Source: an uncultured Candidatus Melainabacteria bacterium (GTDB taxonomy: Bacteria > Cyanobacteriota > Vampirovibrionia > Gastranaerophilales > Gastranaerophilaceae). From it: DNA of 36,898 bases. Location: the NCBI GenBank assembly GCA_934777245.1, contig CAKVND010000016.1:1-36898 (forward strand). Direction: 5' to 3'. This document shows, in pieces, positions 15,795 through 23,115 of the stretch (position 1 is its first letter; the number at the start of each line of letters is the position of its first letter). The notes under the pieces were generated by a model. That model was not told where the DNA came from and made no database searches. It saw only the letters and a list, made by a program, of their open reading frames with translations. The translations under genes were made by a program, and so were the position numbers.

Positions 15795-16760
15795 TTAAAA
15801 CTCAACTACTCTACCATGTTTACTATTAGGCTTGGCAGGAAAAATCAAACAATTTTCTAAGTGTATCATTTCATGTGGTTGTAAATTAAATTCACTAGCA
15901 AAAGAGTTTATGTTATACCACATTTTTCCATTTTCTCTAAGTTTAAGAAATTTGTCGATTTTTACATCATCAAAACAATTAGTAAGCCGTAATTCTTGTT
16001 TGCTACAGCTAGCAATCTCTATTTTTTTAACTACATTAATAGTATCTGATTTTTTATTATCAGAATCGTTGGCAACTTGTCTATCAAGCAAATCTTCATT
16101 TTCGAAAAATTTATCTTTACAATGTTTAATAGTGTCGTAATAGTAAGATTCATTTTGAGGATTTAATTCTATTGCTTTATCAAAATCTGCAAGTGATTTT
16201 TTGTATTCCATAAGCCAATAATAACAGCAACCTCTACCAGTATAAGAAGCATCTTTTGCAGGTTCTAATTGAATAGCCTTAGTATAATTTTCTATTGCTT
16301 TTTCATATTCTTTAAGTCCACTATAGCAATGACCTATGCTATTGTAACATTCAGCATTAGAAGGTTTTAATTGAATAGCTTTAGCATAATCTTCTATTGC
16401 TTTTTCATATTCATCAAGCCAATAATAGCAATCACCTCTACTTTTGTAATATTCAGCATTAGAAGGTTTTAATTGAATAGCTTTAGTATAATCTTCTATA
16501 GCTTTTTCGTATTCATTAAGCCCATAATAATAACAATCACCTCTATCATTGTAATATTCAACATTAGAAGGTTCTAAGAGAATGGCTTTAGTGTAATCTT
16601 CTATTGCCATTTCATATTCTCTAAGCAAATAATAGTACAAGCCTCTGCTATTGTAATATTCAGCATTGGAGGGTTCTAATTCAATAGCATTAGTATAATA
16701 TTTTATTGATTTTTTGTATTCTCTTGTTTTTGCTTTGATATCATTATTATTTTCGTCCAT
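15795..16760 (-). CDS. TPR protein with HhH-like C-terminus and GR-tail
   Basis: A 321-residue soluble protein. About six tetratricopeptide repeats fill residues 14-205. The central ones are nearly identical, for example EYEKAIEDYTKAIQLKPSN followed by AEYYKSRGDCYYWLDEYEKA. A linker (205-245) leads to a 60-residue domain (about 247-308) shared with the 13142-14530 protein. It shows SCSKQELRLTNCFDDVKI, WYNINSFASEFNLQPHE and LIFPAKP, which resembles a ComEA-type helix-hairpin-helix. It ends KHGRVVEF. AAAGGAT precedes the ATG. It lies 36 nt after the AAA+ gene and 11 nt before the Ycf35-like gene. It is likely a peptide-binding adaptor. Confidence 0.8.
   Translation of the reverse strand: MDENNNDIKAKTREYKKSIKYYTNAIELEPSNAEYYNSRGLYYYLLREYEMAIEDYTKAILLEPSNVEYYNDRGDCYYYGLNEYEKAIEDYTKAIQLKPSNAEYYKSRGDCYYWLDEYEKAIEDYAKAIQLKPSNAECYNSIGHCYSGLKEYEKAIENYTKAIQLEPAKDASYTGRGCCYYWLMEYKKSLADFDKAIELNPQNESYYYDTIKHCKDKFFENEDLLDRQVANDSDNKKSDTINVVKKIEIASCSKQELRLTNCFDDVKIDKFLKLRENGKMWYNINSFASEFNLQPHEMIHLENCLIFPAKPNSKHGRVVEF
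16160..16720 (-). repeat. tandem 102-bp coding repeats (TPR units)
   Basis: Within the TPR gene the same nucleotide string recurs about every 102 bp, for example TAATTGAATAGC followed by TTTAGTATAATCTTCTAT and TGCTTTTTCATATTC (plus strand). The near identity at DNA level, not only at protein level, implies recent duplication or gene conversion and allows copy-number change by slippage or recombination. Confidence 0.7.
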
Positions 16761-16796
16761 GAACTATCCTTTTAATTTTACAAACTAAATATTTCT

Positions 16797-18497
16797 CTAA
16801 AAATCAATCGTTCTTCCACCTCTAGCGCGTTTAACGTTTTCAGTATTCTTTTCCGCTTTCTTTTTCTTTTCAGCTTGTTCTTCGGTATCTTCTGGAACAT
16901 AATTGTAACTTTCATCATGTGCTGTAGCTGAAACAGCTCTTTCATTTGCCCATTCCCTTATTGCTAAAATTTGCTCAGATTGTGTTGTTGAAAGAGGGAC
17001 GGTATTCTTGATAACCTTAAACAAATCATCTGTTACAAGAGTTCTATTATCAGCAAATGCTTCAAACAAGGCTGATATTACAACTTGTTCGATTTCAGAA
17101 CCTCCAAAACCTTCTGTAGCATTCGCAAGTTTATTTAACAAATCATCTGTAATTGCAAATTTCTTAGAAATACTATCTTTCAATCTTTTTTCAAGGTGCA
17201 ATTTAAAAATAATTTTTCGTTCACTAATAGTAGGTAAATCAACAAAAAATATTTCGTCAAATCTACCCTTGCGAAGCATTTCTGCCGGTAATTTTGAAAT
17301 GTTATTTGCTGTTGCAATAACAAATACCGGTTTTGTTTTTTCATTCATCCAAGTAAGAAAAGTTCCAAATACTCTTGCTGTAGTTCCACCGTCCATTTCA
17401 CCACTAGAACTACCTCCAAAACCTTTTTCAATCTCATCTATCCAAAGAATTGAAGGTGCAACAGCTTCTGCTGTTTGAATTGCTTTACGCATATTTTCTT
17501 CACTACTTCCTACCAATCCGGAAAATATTTTACCAATATCAAGTCTTAATAAAGGTAATTGCCACATTGCACTCATTGCTTTAGCAGTCATTGATTTACC
17601 ACAACCGGCAACCCCTGTTATTAATACCCCTTTAGGAGCAGGTAAATTATAATCTTTTTGAGCTCTACCGAGCCAAGAATTATTACGTTTAGAAAGCCAT
17701 TTCTTTAAATTTTCCAGACCTCCAACATCGTCAATATTTATGTTTGTATTGATAAACTCAAGAATTCCTGTTTTCTTAATAACTTGACACTTTTCTTCAA
17801 GTATAATTTCTAGTTCTTTAACAGTTAGTTGCCCTTTTGTAACCATTGCACGTGCAAAAGCATTTTCAGCTTCCTGTAAAGTCAAGCCTTGAGCAGCTTT
17901 ACACAACAATTCTTTTCCATACTCATCTAAATCAATATTGATTCCGGAGCCGTCATTCATTCCTATCATATCGTTTAAAAGGCTTTTAAGCTCTTCAAGT
18001 GTAGGTAAATCAAAGTCAACAACTGTAATATCTTTTTGCAAGTCATTAGGCAAAACAAGTGTTGGGGCAAGTATTACAACATTTTTTGAACATTCTGCAT
18101 TTTTTAAAGAACCTGCAACATCTCTTATTTTTCTTATAAAACCATAATCAGCATTTCTTCCCTGAATTCCAAGCAAAGGATGTACATCTTTCAATATCAT
18201 TATTGCAGGTTTATTATAACTATCTATGTAATTAAGAGCGTCTGTTGGGTTATCAGTATTATTGACGTGTTCTTGTCCGGATGAAAGCAATTTATTCAAA
18301 CCTTCTGTTGTACTCCAAACAAATACATCACGTTTGCTTTTAATAGCCTTTTTATTATTAGCAATATTTGTAATTAGTTCAATTACCCTTATTTCTTCCC
18401 AAGTCGGAATATAGACAAACGGAAACCTTGCTTTAAATAGGTTTGTTAAATATAGTTCAGTTTTCTTGATTCCTTCCAATGCTAATGTCTCTGCCAT
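16797..18497 (-). CDS. Ycf46-like AAA+ ATPase with GR-tail
   Basis: A 566-residue ATPase with the Ycf46 layout. The N-terminal half (about 12-245) is a degenerate AAA-like domain (FPFVYIPTWEE, MILKDVHPLLG, FIRKIRDVAGSLKN, VVILAPTLVLPNDLQKDI). The C-terminal half is a full AAA+ module with Walker A GVAGCGKS (295-302), Walker B ILWIDEIEK (D354-E355), sensor 1 VIATANN (to 399) and the arginine-finger region RKGRFDE (409-415). It should form ATP-driven hexamers that remodel protein clients. The last residues RARGGRTIDF carry the tail found on three TPR proteins and the nuclease of the operon. Four nt separate it from the radical-SAM gene. Ycf46 is known from plastids and cyanobacteria, but its client is unknown. 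Confidence 0.85.
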   Translation of the reverse strand: MAETLALEGIKKTELYLTNLFKARFPFVYIPTWEEIRVIELITNIANNKKAIKSKRDVFVWSTTEGLNKLLSSGQEHVNNTDNPTDALNYIDSYNKPAIMILKDVHPLLGIQGRNADYGFIRKIRDVAGSLKNAECSKNVVILAPTLVLPNDLQKDITVVDFDLPTLEELKSLLNDMIGMNDGSGINIDLDEYGKELLCKAAQGLTLQEAENAFARAMVTKGQLTVKELEIILEEKCQVIKKTGILEFINTNINIDDVGGLENLKKWLSKRNNSWLGRAQKDYNLPAPKGVLITGVAGCGKSMTAKAMSAMWQLPLLRLDIGKIFSGLVGSSEENMRKAIQTAEAVAPSILWIDEIEKGFGGSSSGEMDGGTTARVFGTFLTWMNEKTKPVFVIATANNISKLPAEMLRKGRFDEIFFVDLPTISERKIIFKLHLEKRLKDSISKKFAITDDLLNKLANATEGFGGSEIEQVVISALFEAFADNRTLVTDDLFKVIKNTVPLSTTQSEQILAIREWANERAVSATAHDESYNYVPEDTEEQAEKKKKAEKNTENVKRARGGRTIDF

Positions 18498-18501
18498 TTA
18501 T

Positions 18502-19080
18502 TTACCCCACTAGTTTTACTAAATCGTTAAAATTTCCCATGCCAGTTATAAGAATCCTGTTATCAGGTGTTACACGTACTTCTATTTTATTCTTATACTT
18601 CGCAATAATATCTTCATTATATCTACTGCTTAAAAAATGATAATTCTGATTACTTGAGCCAACCCAAGGTCTTGAGTAATCTATCTTATCTTGCTCAAAT
18701 TTTCCATCAATCAGAATGTCGATATATTTAACAAGTTCTTGAAAATCACTATTTTCTTTAAGAACAGAATACTCATAACCGGTAAATATAATTACAGACA
18801 GTCCAATTTTTTGAACTGCCTTGGAAATTTCTGTTACTGCTTCTATTTGTTCTGTAGGCTCTCCACCTAACCAAGTTATGCCTTCAATTTTACTTTTATA
18901 GGACTTTATTAATTCTATAAATTCACCTACGTTATAGGAAGTACCACCATTAGCATCCCACATATGGAAATTTGCACAACCTTTACAGCGTATAGAACAT
19001 CCTTGAACCCATATTGCAAATCGCGTACCAATACCTTCAACATCTGTTACTGGAATATATGAGTTTATTCTAATATCCAT
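18502..19080 (-). CDS. small radical-SAM protein (NrdG-activase-like)
   Basis: A 192-residue radical SAM enzyme. The cluster motif is C28-S-I-R-C32-K-G-C35 and the SAM-binding GGEP lies at 72-75 (ITWLGGEPTEQ). Size and layout resemble glycyl-radical activating enzymes such as NrdG, but no class III ribonucleotide reductase is adjacent. This type also occurs as an accessory in other systems. The start at 19080 is chosen because the motif-bearing domain begins there and GAGGAA is upstream; it overlaps the DUF2997-like gene by 11 nt. Linked to a Ycf46-like ATPase, it could modify a partner protein, possibly one bearing the shared tail. The substrate is not readable from sequence. Confidence 0.82.
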   Translation of the reverse strand: MDIRINSYIPVTDVEGIGTRFAIWVQGCSIRCKGCANFHMWDANGGTSYNVGEFIELIKSYKSKIEGITWLGGEPTEQIEAVTEISKAVQKIGLSVIIFTGYEYSVLKENSDFQELVKYIDILIDGKFEQDKIDYSRPWVGSSNQNYHFLSSRYNEDIIAKYKNKIEVRVTPDNRILITGMGNFNDLVKLVG

Positions 19081-19282
19081 TTTGTTGATATTCCTCATTT
19101 GAAGTGTAATGGTGCTGTTCTGTTTCATTATATTCACGCGTGAATTCAGATTTAACAGTTTTTGCTCCGGTTAAGTTTTCAACTTCTTTTATGTAGTTAA
19201 GGCAAGATTTTCCTTTAATACCTACAGTCTCAGATTCAATCCTACCATCCGGATAAACTCTAATTTTTATTTGTTTTGTCAT
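19070..19282 (-). CDS. DUF2997-like small protein
   Basis: A 70-residue protein opening MTKQIKIRVYPDGRIESETV, then GIKGKSCLNYIKEVENLTGA and KTVKSEFTREYNE. This matches the DUF2997 family (short proteins with I-x-PDG-x-I-x-x-E-x-x-G-x-x-G-x-x-C), which in cyanobacteria is often linked to Ycf35. The start at 19282 lies inside the end of the preceding gene (23-nt overlap), so translation is likely coupled. The conserved Cys is followed in related families by a partner-binding helix. Function is unknown. Confidence 0.75.
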   Translation of the reverse strand: MTKQIKIRVYPDGRIESETVGIKGKSCLNYIKEVENLTGAKTVKSEFTREYNETEQHHYTSNEEYQQNGY

Positions 19283-19481
19283 TGTTTTTCCATGTAACCA
19301 TTGTATCAATTGCATCCATTCTATCTTGAAAGATGTTCATACGATTAGTTTTTACATAACCAAAACAAACATCCTTTGGTGATTGAAAATCAGAATTCAT
19401 TATTTGCTTTGGTCCAAACAGAAACAGTTTTTTGAAAAAATTTTTCAAATCCAAGTCTATTTTCTTCTTTAATTCAAGCAT
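19260..19481 (-). CDS. first gene of the Ycf46-like operon, unknown
   Basis: A 73-residue protein beginning MLELKKKIDLDLKNFFKKLF. It has a basic amphipathic helix, then FGPKQIMNSDFQSPKDVCFG, and a charged C-terminus. AGAAAGGAA lies 5-6 nt before the ATG at 19481, which is why the longer reading through the inverted repeat is rejected. I do not recognise a family. It overlaps the DUF2997-like gene and is the first cistron downstream of the putative invertible promoter. Confidence 0.6.
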   Translation of the reverse strand: MLELKKKIDLDLKNFFKKLFLFGPKQIMNSDFQSPKDVCFGYVKTNRMNIFQDRMDAIDTMVTWKNNDKTNKN

Positions 19482-19506
19482 ATAAAATTCCTTTCTAAAA
19501 TTTTGC

Positions 19507-19529
19507 CCCATTTTGTACCATTTTGGTGC
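19507..19529 (+). repeat. left 23-bp inverted repeat of the switch
   Basis: Perfectly complementary to 19671-19693. It lies between the -10 box and the first start codon of the operon, inside the untranslated leader. Confidence 0.9.
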
Positions 19530-19568
19530 AAAATCCAAAAAAGGTTGGTATCACTTAACTGTAGTGCA

Positions 19569-19574
19569 ATTATA
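19569..19574 (-). promoter_or_regulatory. -10 box of the nine-gene operon promoter
   Basis: ATTATA on the plus strand is a perfect TATAAT on the minus strand, preceded by TG. No good -35 match lies 16-18 bp upstream. Predicted +1 is near 19562, giving an 80-nt leader that crosses the left inverted repeat. A short dyad, CACT...AGTG (19551-19566), overlaps the start point. Confidence 0.5.
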
Positions 19575-19609
19575 CAGTCTTAAATGTTTGTATTTTGAAA
19601 CAAATTGAG

Positions 19610-19636
19610 TGCGTAGCGTTAGGTTGACGCTACGCA
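19610..19636. terminator. hairpin inside the switch segment
   Basis: TGCGTAGCGT (19610-19619) and ACGCTACGCA (19627-19636) form a perfect 10-bp stem with a 7-nt loop. CAAATT and AATTTG beyond it can extend the stem. It has no clean T-tract. It may block read-through from the recombinase gene into the operon, or bind a recombinase or regulator. Confidence 0.5.
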
Positions 19637-19670
19637 AAATTTGTACTATTATTAACTTGTGGTCTTTTAA

Positions 19671-19693
19671 GCACCAAAATGGTACAAAATGGG
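19671..19693 (-). repeat. right 23-bp inverted repeat of the switch
   Basis: Inverted copy of 19507-19529, 29 nt from the stop codon of the tyrosine recombinase gene. Neither flank extends the match beyond 23 bp. Confidence 0.9.
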
Positions 19694-19721
19694 CTAGAAA
19701 CGATATGGTGCAAATACAAAG

Positions 19722-20267
19722 TTATAGTTCAAAATTATAATAACTGATATCAATATCATCTTGCTCAATACCTATGTAAGTTCTAGTTATTCGTTGACTA
19801 CTGTGATTAAAAATTTTCTGTAACAGTATTGCATCTTTAAATTGTTGATAATGATGATATCCAAACGATTTTCTCATCGTGTGTGTTCCAACGTTTACTG
19901 TAATATTAAGTTCAGCACAAGCTTTATTAATAAACCTATAAACAACACTTCTATCTAGCCTTTTACCCTGTTTTCCAATAAACAAAGGCTCGTCAAGACT
20001 ACGATTCTTTACAAAGTTTTCCAAAACGCTTTTAAGTTTGTTATTAATAGGAAACTTTTTGCGTTTTCCGGTTTTCTTTTCCGTTATGTCAATATGTGTT
20101 TTATTAAGCACATCACCTACATTCAAACCTACAATATCACTCACCCTTAATGCTGTATTCAAACCTGTTACCCAGACTACGTAATCTCGAAAATTATGTG
20201 CTTTTAAATAATTTTCAATTCTTTTAATGTCGTTTTTATTTCTAATAGGTTCTACTAATTTTTTCAT
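19722..20267 (-). CDS. small tyrosine recombinase (FimB/FimE-size)
   Basis: A 181-residue recombinase consisting of little more than a catalytic domain. Conserved residues are R41 (GLNTALRVSDI), a beta-hairpin Lys (KKTGKRKK), H129-x-x-R132 (HTMRKSFG), H155 (FNHSSQ) and the nucleophile Y164 (TRTYIGI). GGAGGGGGC directly before the ATG at 20267 sets the start; the upstream reading lacks one. Enzymes of this size without an arm-binding domain include the FimB/FimE inverters as well as many phage-associated recombinases. Its stop lies 29 nt from the right inverted repeat, so it is the natural candidate to flip that segment. Confidence 0.85.
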   Translation of the reverse strand: MKKLVEPIRNKNDIKRIENYLKAHNFRDYVVWVTGLNTALRVSDIVGLNVGDVLNKTHIDITEKKTGKRKKFPINNKLKSVLENFVKNRSLDEPLFIGKQGKRLDRSVVYRFINKACAELNITVNVGTHTMRKSFGYHHYQQFKDAILLQKIFNHSSQRITRTYIGIEQDDIDISYYNFEL

Positions 20268-20387
20268 GCCCCCTCCTCTTTTTGCAACCGGAAACTCATT
20301 TTGTTCTATATTTAGAATGTAATAACTAAACACTCTATTTTTAAGCTTTGGGATTAAAGAACATGAAAAATCGCATTACAAGACTTA

Positions 20388-20449
20388 TTGAAATAAATAG
20401 GATTTCAATACATAACTAAAATTTGGAAGGTATCAACACTTGAAATAAA
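20388..20449. promoter_or_regulatory. repeats upstream of the recombinase
   Basis: The gene-free stretch 20268-20589 contains TTGAAAT (20388-20394) with its inverted copy ATTTCAA (20402-20408), and TTGAAATAAA repeated directly (20388-20397 and 20440-20449). These may be regulator sites for the recombinase gene. No firm promoter could be assigned. The rest of the stretch is the terminator at 20471-20524. Confidence 0.3.
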
Positions 20450-20470
20450 ATGTATCAGAGGAACGATAAA

Positions 20471-20524
20471 AAGAACCTTCTAAAAGCTTTTGAAACTTAA
20501 TTCTAAAGCTACTAGAAGGTTCTT
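20471..20524 (-). terminator. rho-independent terminator of the replication-like operon
   Basis: AAGAACCTTCTA (20471-20482) pairs with TAGAAGGTTCTT (20513-20524). An inner AGCTTT/AAAGCT pair extends the structure. Read on the minus strand the stem is followed by TTTTTATC, a proper U-tract. It lies about 65 nt after the stop of the gene ending at 20590. Confidence 0.85.
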
Positions 20525-20589
20525 GAAGAGGAGTTTTATATCCGCTAGGCATAAAGTCATACCCATTTTCTTACGTCGTTTTTATTAAA

Positions 20590-21666
20590 CTAGCTAAAAA
20601 TAAGAGTATTACTGGGGTTTAGTTTGTTATATAACTCATCATAATAATTATTAGATTTAGTTTTTTGAATTTTTCTAAGTACCTGTTTGTATGAATCCAA
20701 ATAATTGTTTTCTTGTAGGATATGCATTAAGCAAATTAAAAAGTCATTATCACTTCTGCTTATCAATTCAGCAAGTAGTTTTTCATAATTATTAAGTTCG
20801 TTATAATTACCAGAAGGTTTGTTATAAAAAATGTTTTTCAAAAGTTCCTGTGTGTAAGCTTCATCAAGCAATTTATATAATTGATTTTCTTTCAATAATT
20901 CACAAAATATATATAAACTTATATTATCTTCTGTCTTATTTGACAAAATATTAGCAATCCCTTTTAGCTTGGTGTATTTGTACTGTAATTCGCATCTTAA
21001 GATGTGTAAGTTGTTTAGGTTTAATTCTTTTGTTTCTGCATTGTAAGCATTTTTCGGTAATAAACTTATTTCATCATCGGATAATGGATATTTTAATGCT
21101 ACTTGCTTTAAAGAAGCTTTATCTAACAACTCTTGTACTTTGTCATAAAATAGGATTTTCTTATCACCTATAATGTCCTGCTTAATAGTGTTTTTCTTCA
21201 ATGGTGCAAGAATAAGACTTGAATTAGTTGAATTGGAATTACGTTGTATAGGTTTAAGCCTTTTATAACTTCTTGTACTAAGATGTTCAATGTACTTAGG
21301 TGGAGTATTCTTTGTGTAAAAATTTTTAGTTAAATGAATTTTGGGAATTCTCGCTTCTTGCAAAACTTCTTCATCCAAATCATAAAAACCCAATTTAACA
21401 AATAAATCATACAACTCCTGTTCAGTTGGAATTTGAAGGTTTGTATCTGTAGCTTCCTGTTCAAAAGTATTTTTAAAATATCTAGTAGGAGTAAATGTTA
21501 GAGAAAAATACCCTCTACTTACTTTTATTGTATAAGCTCTAGTAGGATAATGCGTTGACAGAACATTTCTAATGTTATCAAGGAAGTTATCATCTATCCC
21601 TAATTCATCAATGTTAATTTGGAGTTTATCAATCAAAATTGTTTCAAACAAGCTATTACCAACCAT
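20590..21666 (-). CDS. replication-initiator-like protein (phage gene II/Phage_CRI-like)
   Basis: A 358-residue protein beginning MVGNSLFETILIDKLQINID. The pattern of an early LIDKL(Q)INI strand, KILFYDKVQELL in the middle and LHILRCELQYKYTKLKG resembles gene II/X (Phage_CRI) replication proteins of filamentous phages and related plasmids, which nick DNA for rolling-circle replication. I do not see an unambiguous HUH motif, and the catalytic Tyr is not assignable. GGAGG 4 nt before the ATG at 21666 sets the start. It overlaps the preceding gene by 11 nt, so the two are translationally coupled. It could replicate or mobilise the excised element. Confidence 0.5.
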   Translation of the reverse strand: MVGNSLFETILIDKLQINIDELGIDDNFLDNIRNVLSTHYPTRAYTIKVSRGYFSLTFTPTRYFKNTFEQEATDTNLQIPTEQELYDLFVKLGFYDLDEEVLQEARIPKIHLTKNFYTKNTPPKYIEHLSTRSYKRLKPIQRNSNSTNSSLILAPLKKNTIKQDIIGDKKILFYDKVQELLDKASLKQVALKYPLSDDEISLLPKNAYNAETKELNLNNLHILRCELQYKYTKLKGIANILSNKTEDNISLYIFCELLKENQLYKLLDEAYTQELLKNIFYNKPSGNYNELNNYEKLLAELISRSDNDFLICLMHILQENNYLDSYKQVLRKIQKTKSNNYYDELYNKLNPSNTLIFS

Positions 21667-23005
21667 AATGCCTCCATAGATTACTGTATAATTGTTGTAG
21701 AATACTTTGTTGTTCAACATCTCCTTGTAACTTCAATTCTTCAAGGTCTTTGTAAATAGCAGTTTTTTGCTTAGTATCAGTTTTAGCAAAGTGCTTATTA
21801 ATCAGTTGCTGTTGAGTTGTTTTAGGTAATCGAGAAAGTAATATTGCTGTCATAAACTTTAAGGCAATACCTCTTTGTGAGCCAGTTCTAACTGAGTAAT
21901 CTCGTATAAAATCAGAATATAGATTGTATAAAAACGGCAATGAATCTTCACCGGAGCAATTTTGTAAAACACTTCTAAAACAAAAACTTACCATATTTTC
22001 TACAAAGATTGCTCCATATTCTGAATTCATCAAGTTTAAATAAACTTTTCTCTCTGCATCGCAATTAACAGATAATAACCTGCCAATACTTCTCATGCCG
22101 AAAATAGAGACAGTTATTCTTATATCATTGTCGGAATTGCCCTGCATAATTCGAATTTCAGATGTAGTCTTTTTGTCTAAAGACCTATCATACAGCTTTA
22201 AAACTTCCTTATACCCTTCTATTTTAAATGCATTTCTTAATAAATAACTATTTAAGATTTTGAACGTAATTATTTTTCTATCTGCATTGTTGGTAATGCA
22301 AAGATTTCTTTTGTTTTGCGGATGTAGTTTGGCTAGTTCATAGTAGAGCTGAATGTATGACACATTTTCAACTTTAAATTCAGCAAAGAATTCCATGCAG
22401 GTAACAATTGCAAAATTAACATTTCTGTTAAGAACTGCAAAGTTATCACTAACTGATAATACAACTCCTTCAACCTTATCACCAACACTAACTCTTAATT
22501 GGGCTATGATAAGAAGAATTGTTAAATGCAAAAATGCATTAGCATATTCCAGTATATCATCTTTCAATGACTTATTAAGAATTGCTTTTAGTCTTTCACA
22601 ATTAAAATTACAAACTAAGTTCTTTTCCGGAATTTTGGCATTATTTACCGGAACACTTTTCCTTTTCTTTCCACTTGCTATGTATGATAAGTCAATAATG
22701 TCTTTTAAGTTTTTGCCTTGGGCAATGGCTATAAAGTCATTTATTATGTTATCAGAATAGCATAAGTATCTATTGAAATATTCAGTAACAAGTTGTTTAT
22801 CTAATAATATGGATTCATATGAATTCAGATAATCACTTATACTGAATAGAGTGTTTTTCAGTTCATCAATAAACGGAAATTTTAGTTTCTCATCTTCAAC
22901 CATAGTTACAATAATATTTTCAAGATTTTTATAAGATAAAATGCTTGAAATGCTATTGTAACTACCGAAAGAAGAATTTTTTATTATCTTAATGGATTTA
23001 ATCAT
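21656..23005 (-). CDS. unknown element protein coupled to the Rep-like gene
   Basis: A 449-residue protein I do not recognise. It starts MIKSIKIIKNSSFGSYNSIS at an ATG with AAGGAGGTTAAGA immediately upstream. The middle is helical with a hydrophobic stretch AFLHLTILLIIAQLRVSVGD. A beta-rich part follows (VEGVVLSVSDNFAVLNRNVN), then a long helical C-terminal half ending in a Gln-rich charged coil (DVEQQSILQQLY). There are no nucleotide-binding or nuclease motifs that I can identify. The 11-nt overlap with the Rep-like gene and absence of an intervening terminator suggest they act together. Confidence 0.6.
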   Translation of the reverse strand: MIKSIKIIKNSSFGSYNSISSILSYKNLENIIVTMVEDEKLKFPFIDELKNTLFSISDYLNSYESILLDKQLVTEYFNRYLCYSDNIINDFIAIAQGKNLKDIIDLSYIASGKKRKSVPVNNAKIPEKNLVCNFNCERLKAILNKSLKDDILEYANAFLHLTILLIIAQLRVSVGDKVEGVVLSVSDNFAVLNRNVNFAIVTCMEFFAEFKVENVSYIQLYYELAKLHPQNKRNLCITNNADRKIITFKILNSYLLRNAFKIEGYKEVLKLYDRSLDKKTTSEIRIMQGNSDNDIRITVSIFGMRSIGRLLSVNCDAERKVYLNLMNSEYGAIFVENMVSFCFRSVLQNCSGEDSLPFLYNLYSDFIRDYSVRTGSQRGIALKFMTAILLSRLPKTTQQQLINKHFAKTDTKQKTAIYKDLEELKLQGDVEQQSILQQLYSNLWRHYGW

Positions 23006-23115
23006 TCTTAACCTCCTTATATTTCTGGATTTCAAACTATTTAAAAATAATGTATGTAAGGGCTTTATTAAAATATCTTATTTGTCCTAAAACACTTATA
23101 TACACAAAGTGGGGA

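Larger units (their letters stand above)
19507..19693. promoter_or_regulatory. putative invertible promoter segment
   Basis: Two perfect 23-bp inverted repeats (19507-19529 and 19671-19693), starting CCCATTTTGTACC and ending TTTTGGTGC, flank a 141-bp spacer. The spacer contains the only clear promoter for the operon, a perfect TATAAT on the minus strand. It also holds a 10-bp hairpin upstream of that promoter. A tyrosine recombinase of FimB/FimE size is encoded just to the right, ending at 19722. Inversion would point the promoter away from the operon. As written it points toward the operon (ON). An alternative is a pair of operator sites for a repressor. Confidence 0.55.

Noticed and set aside
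16160..16720. Regular about 102-bp repeats suggesting a CRISPR array
   Set aside because: The repeats are coding TPR units in frame with no unique spacers.
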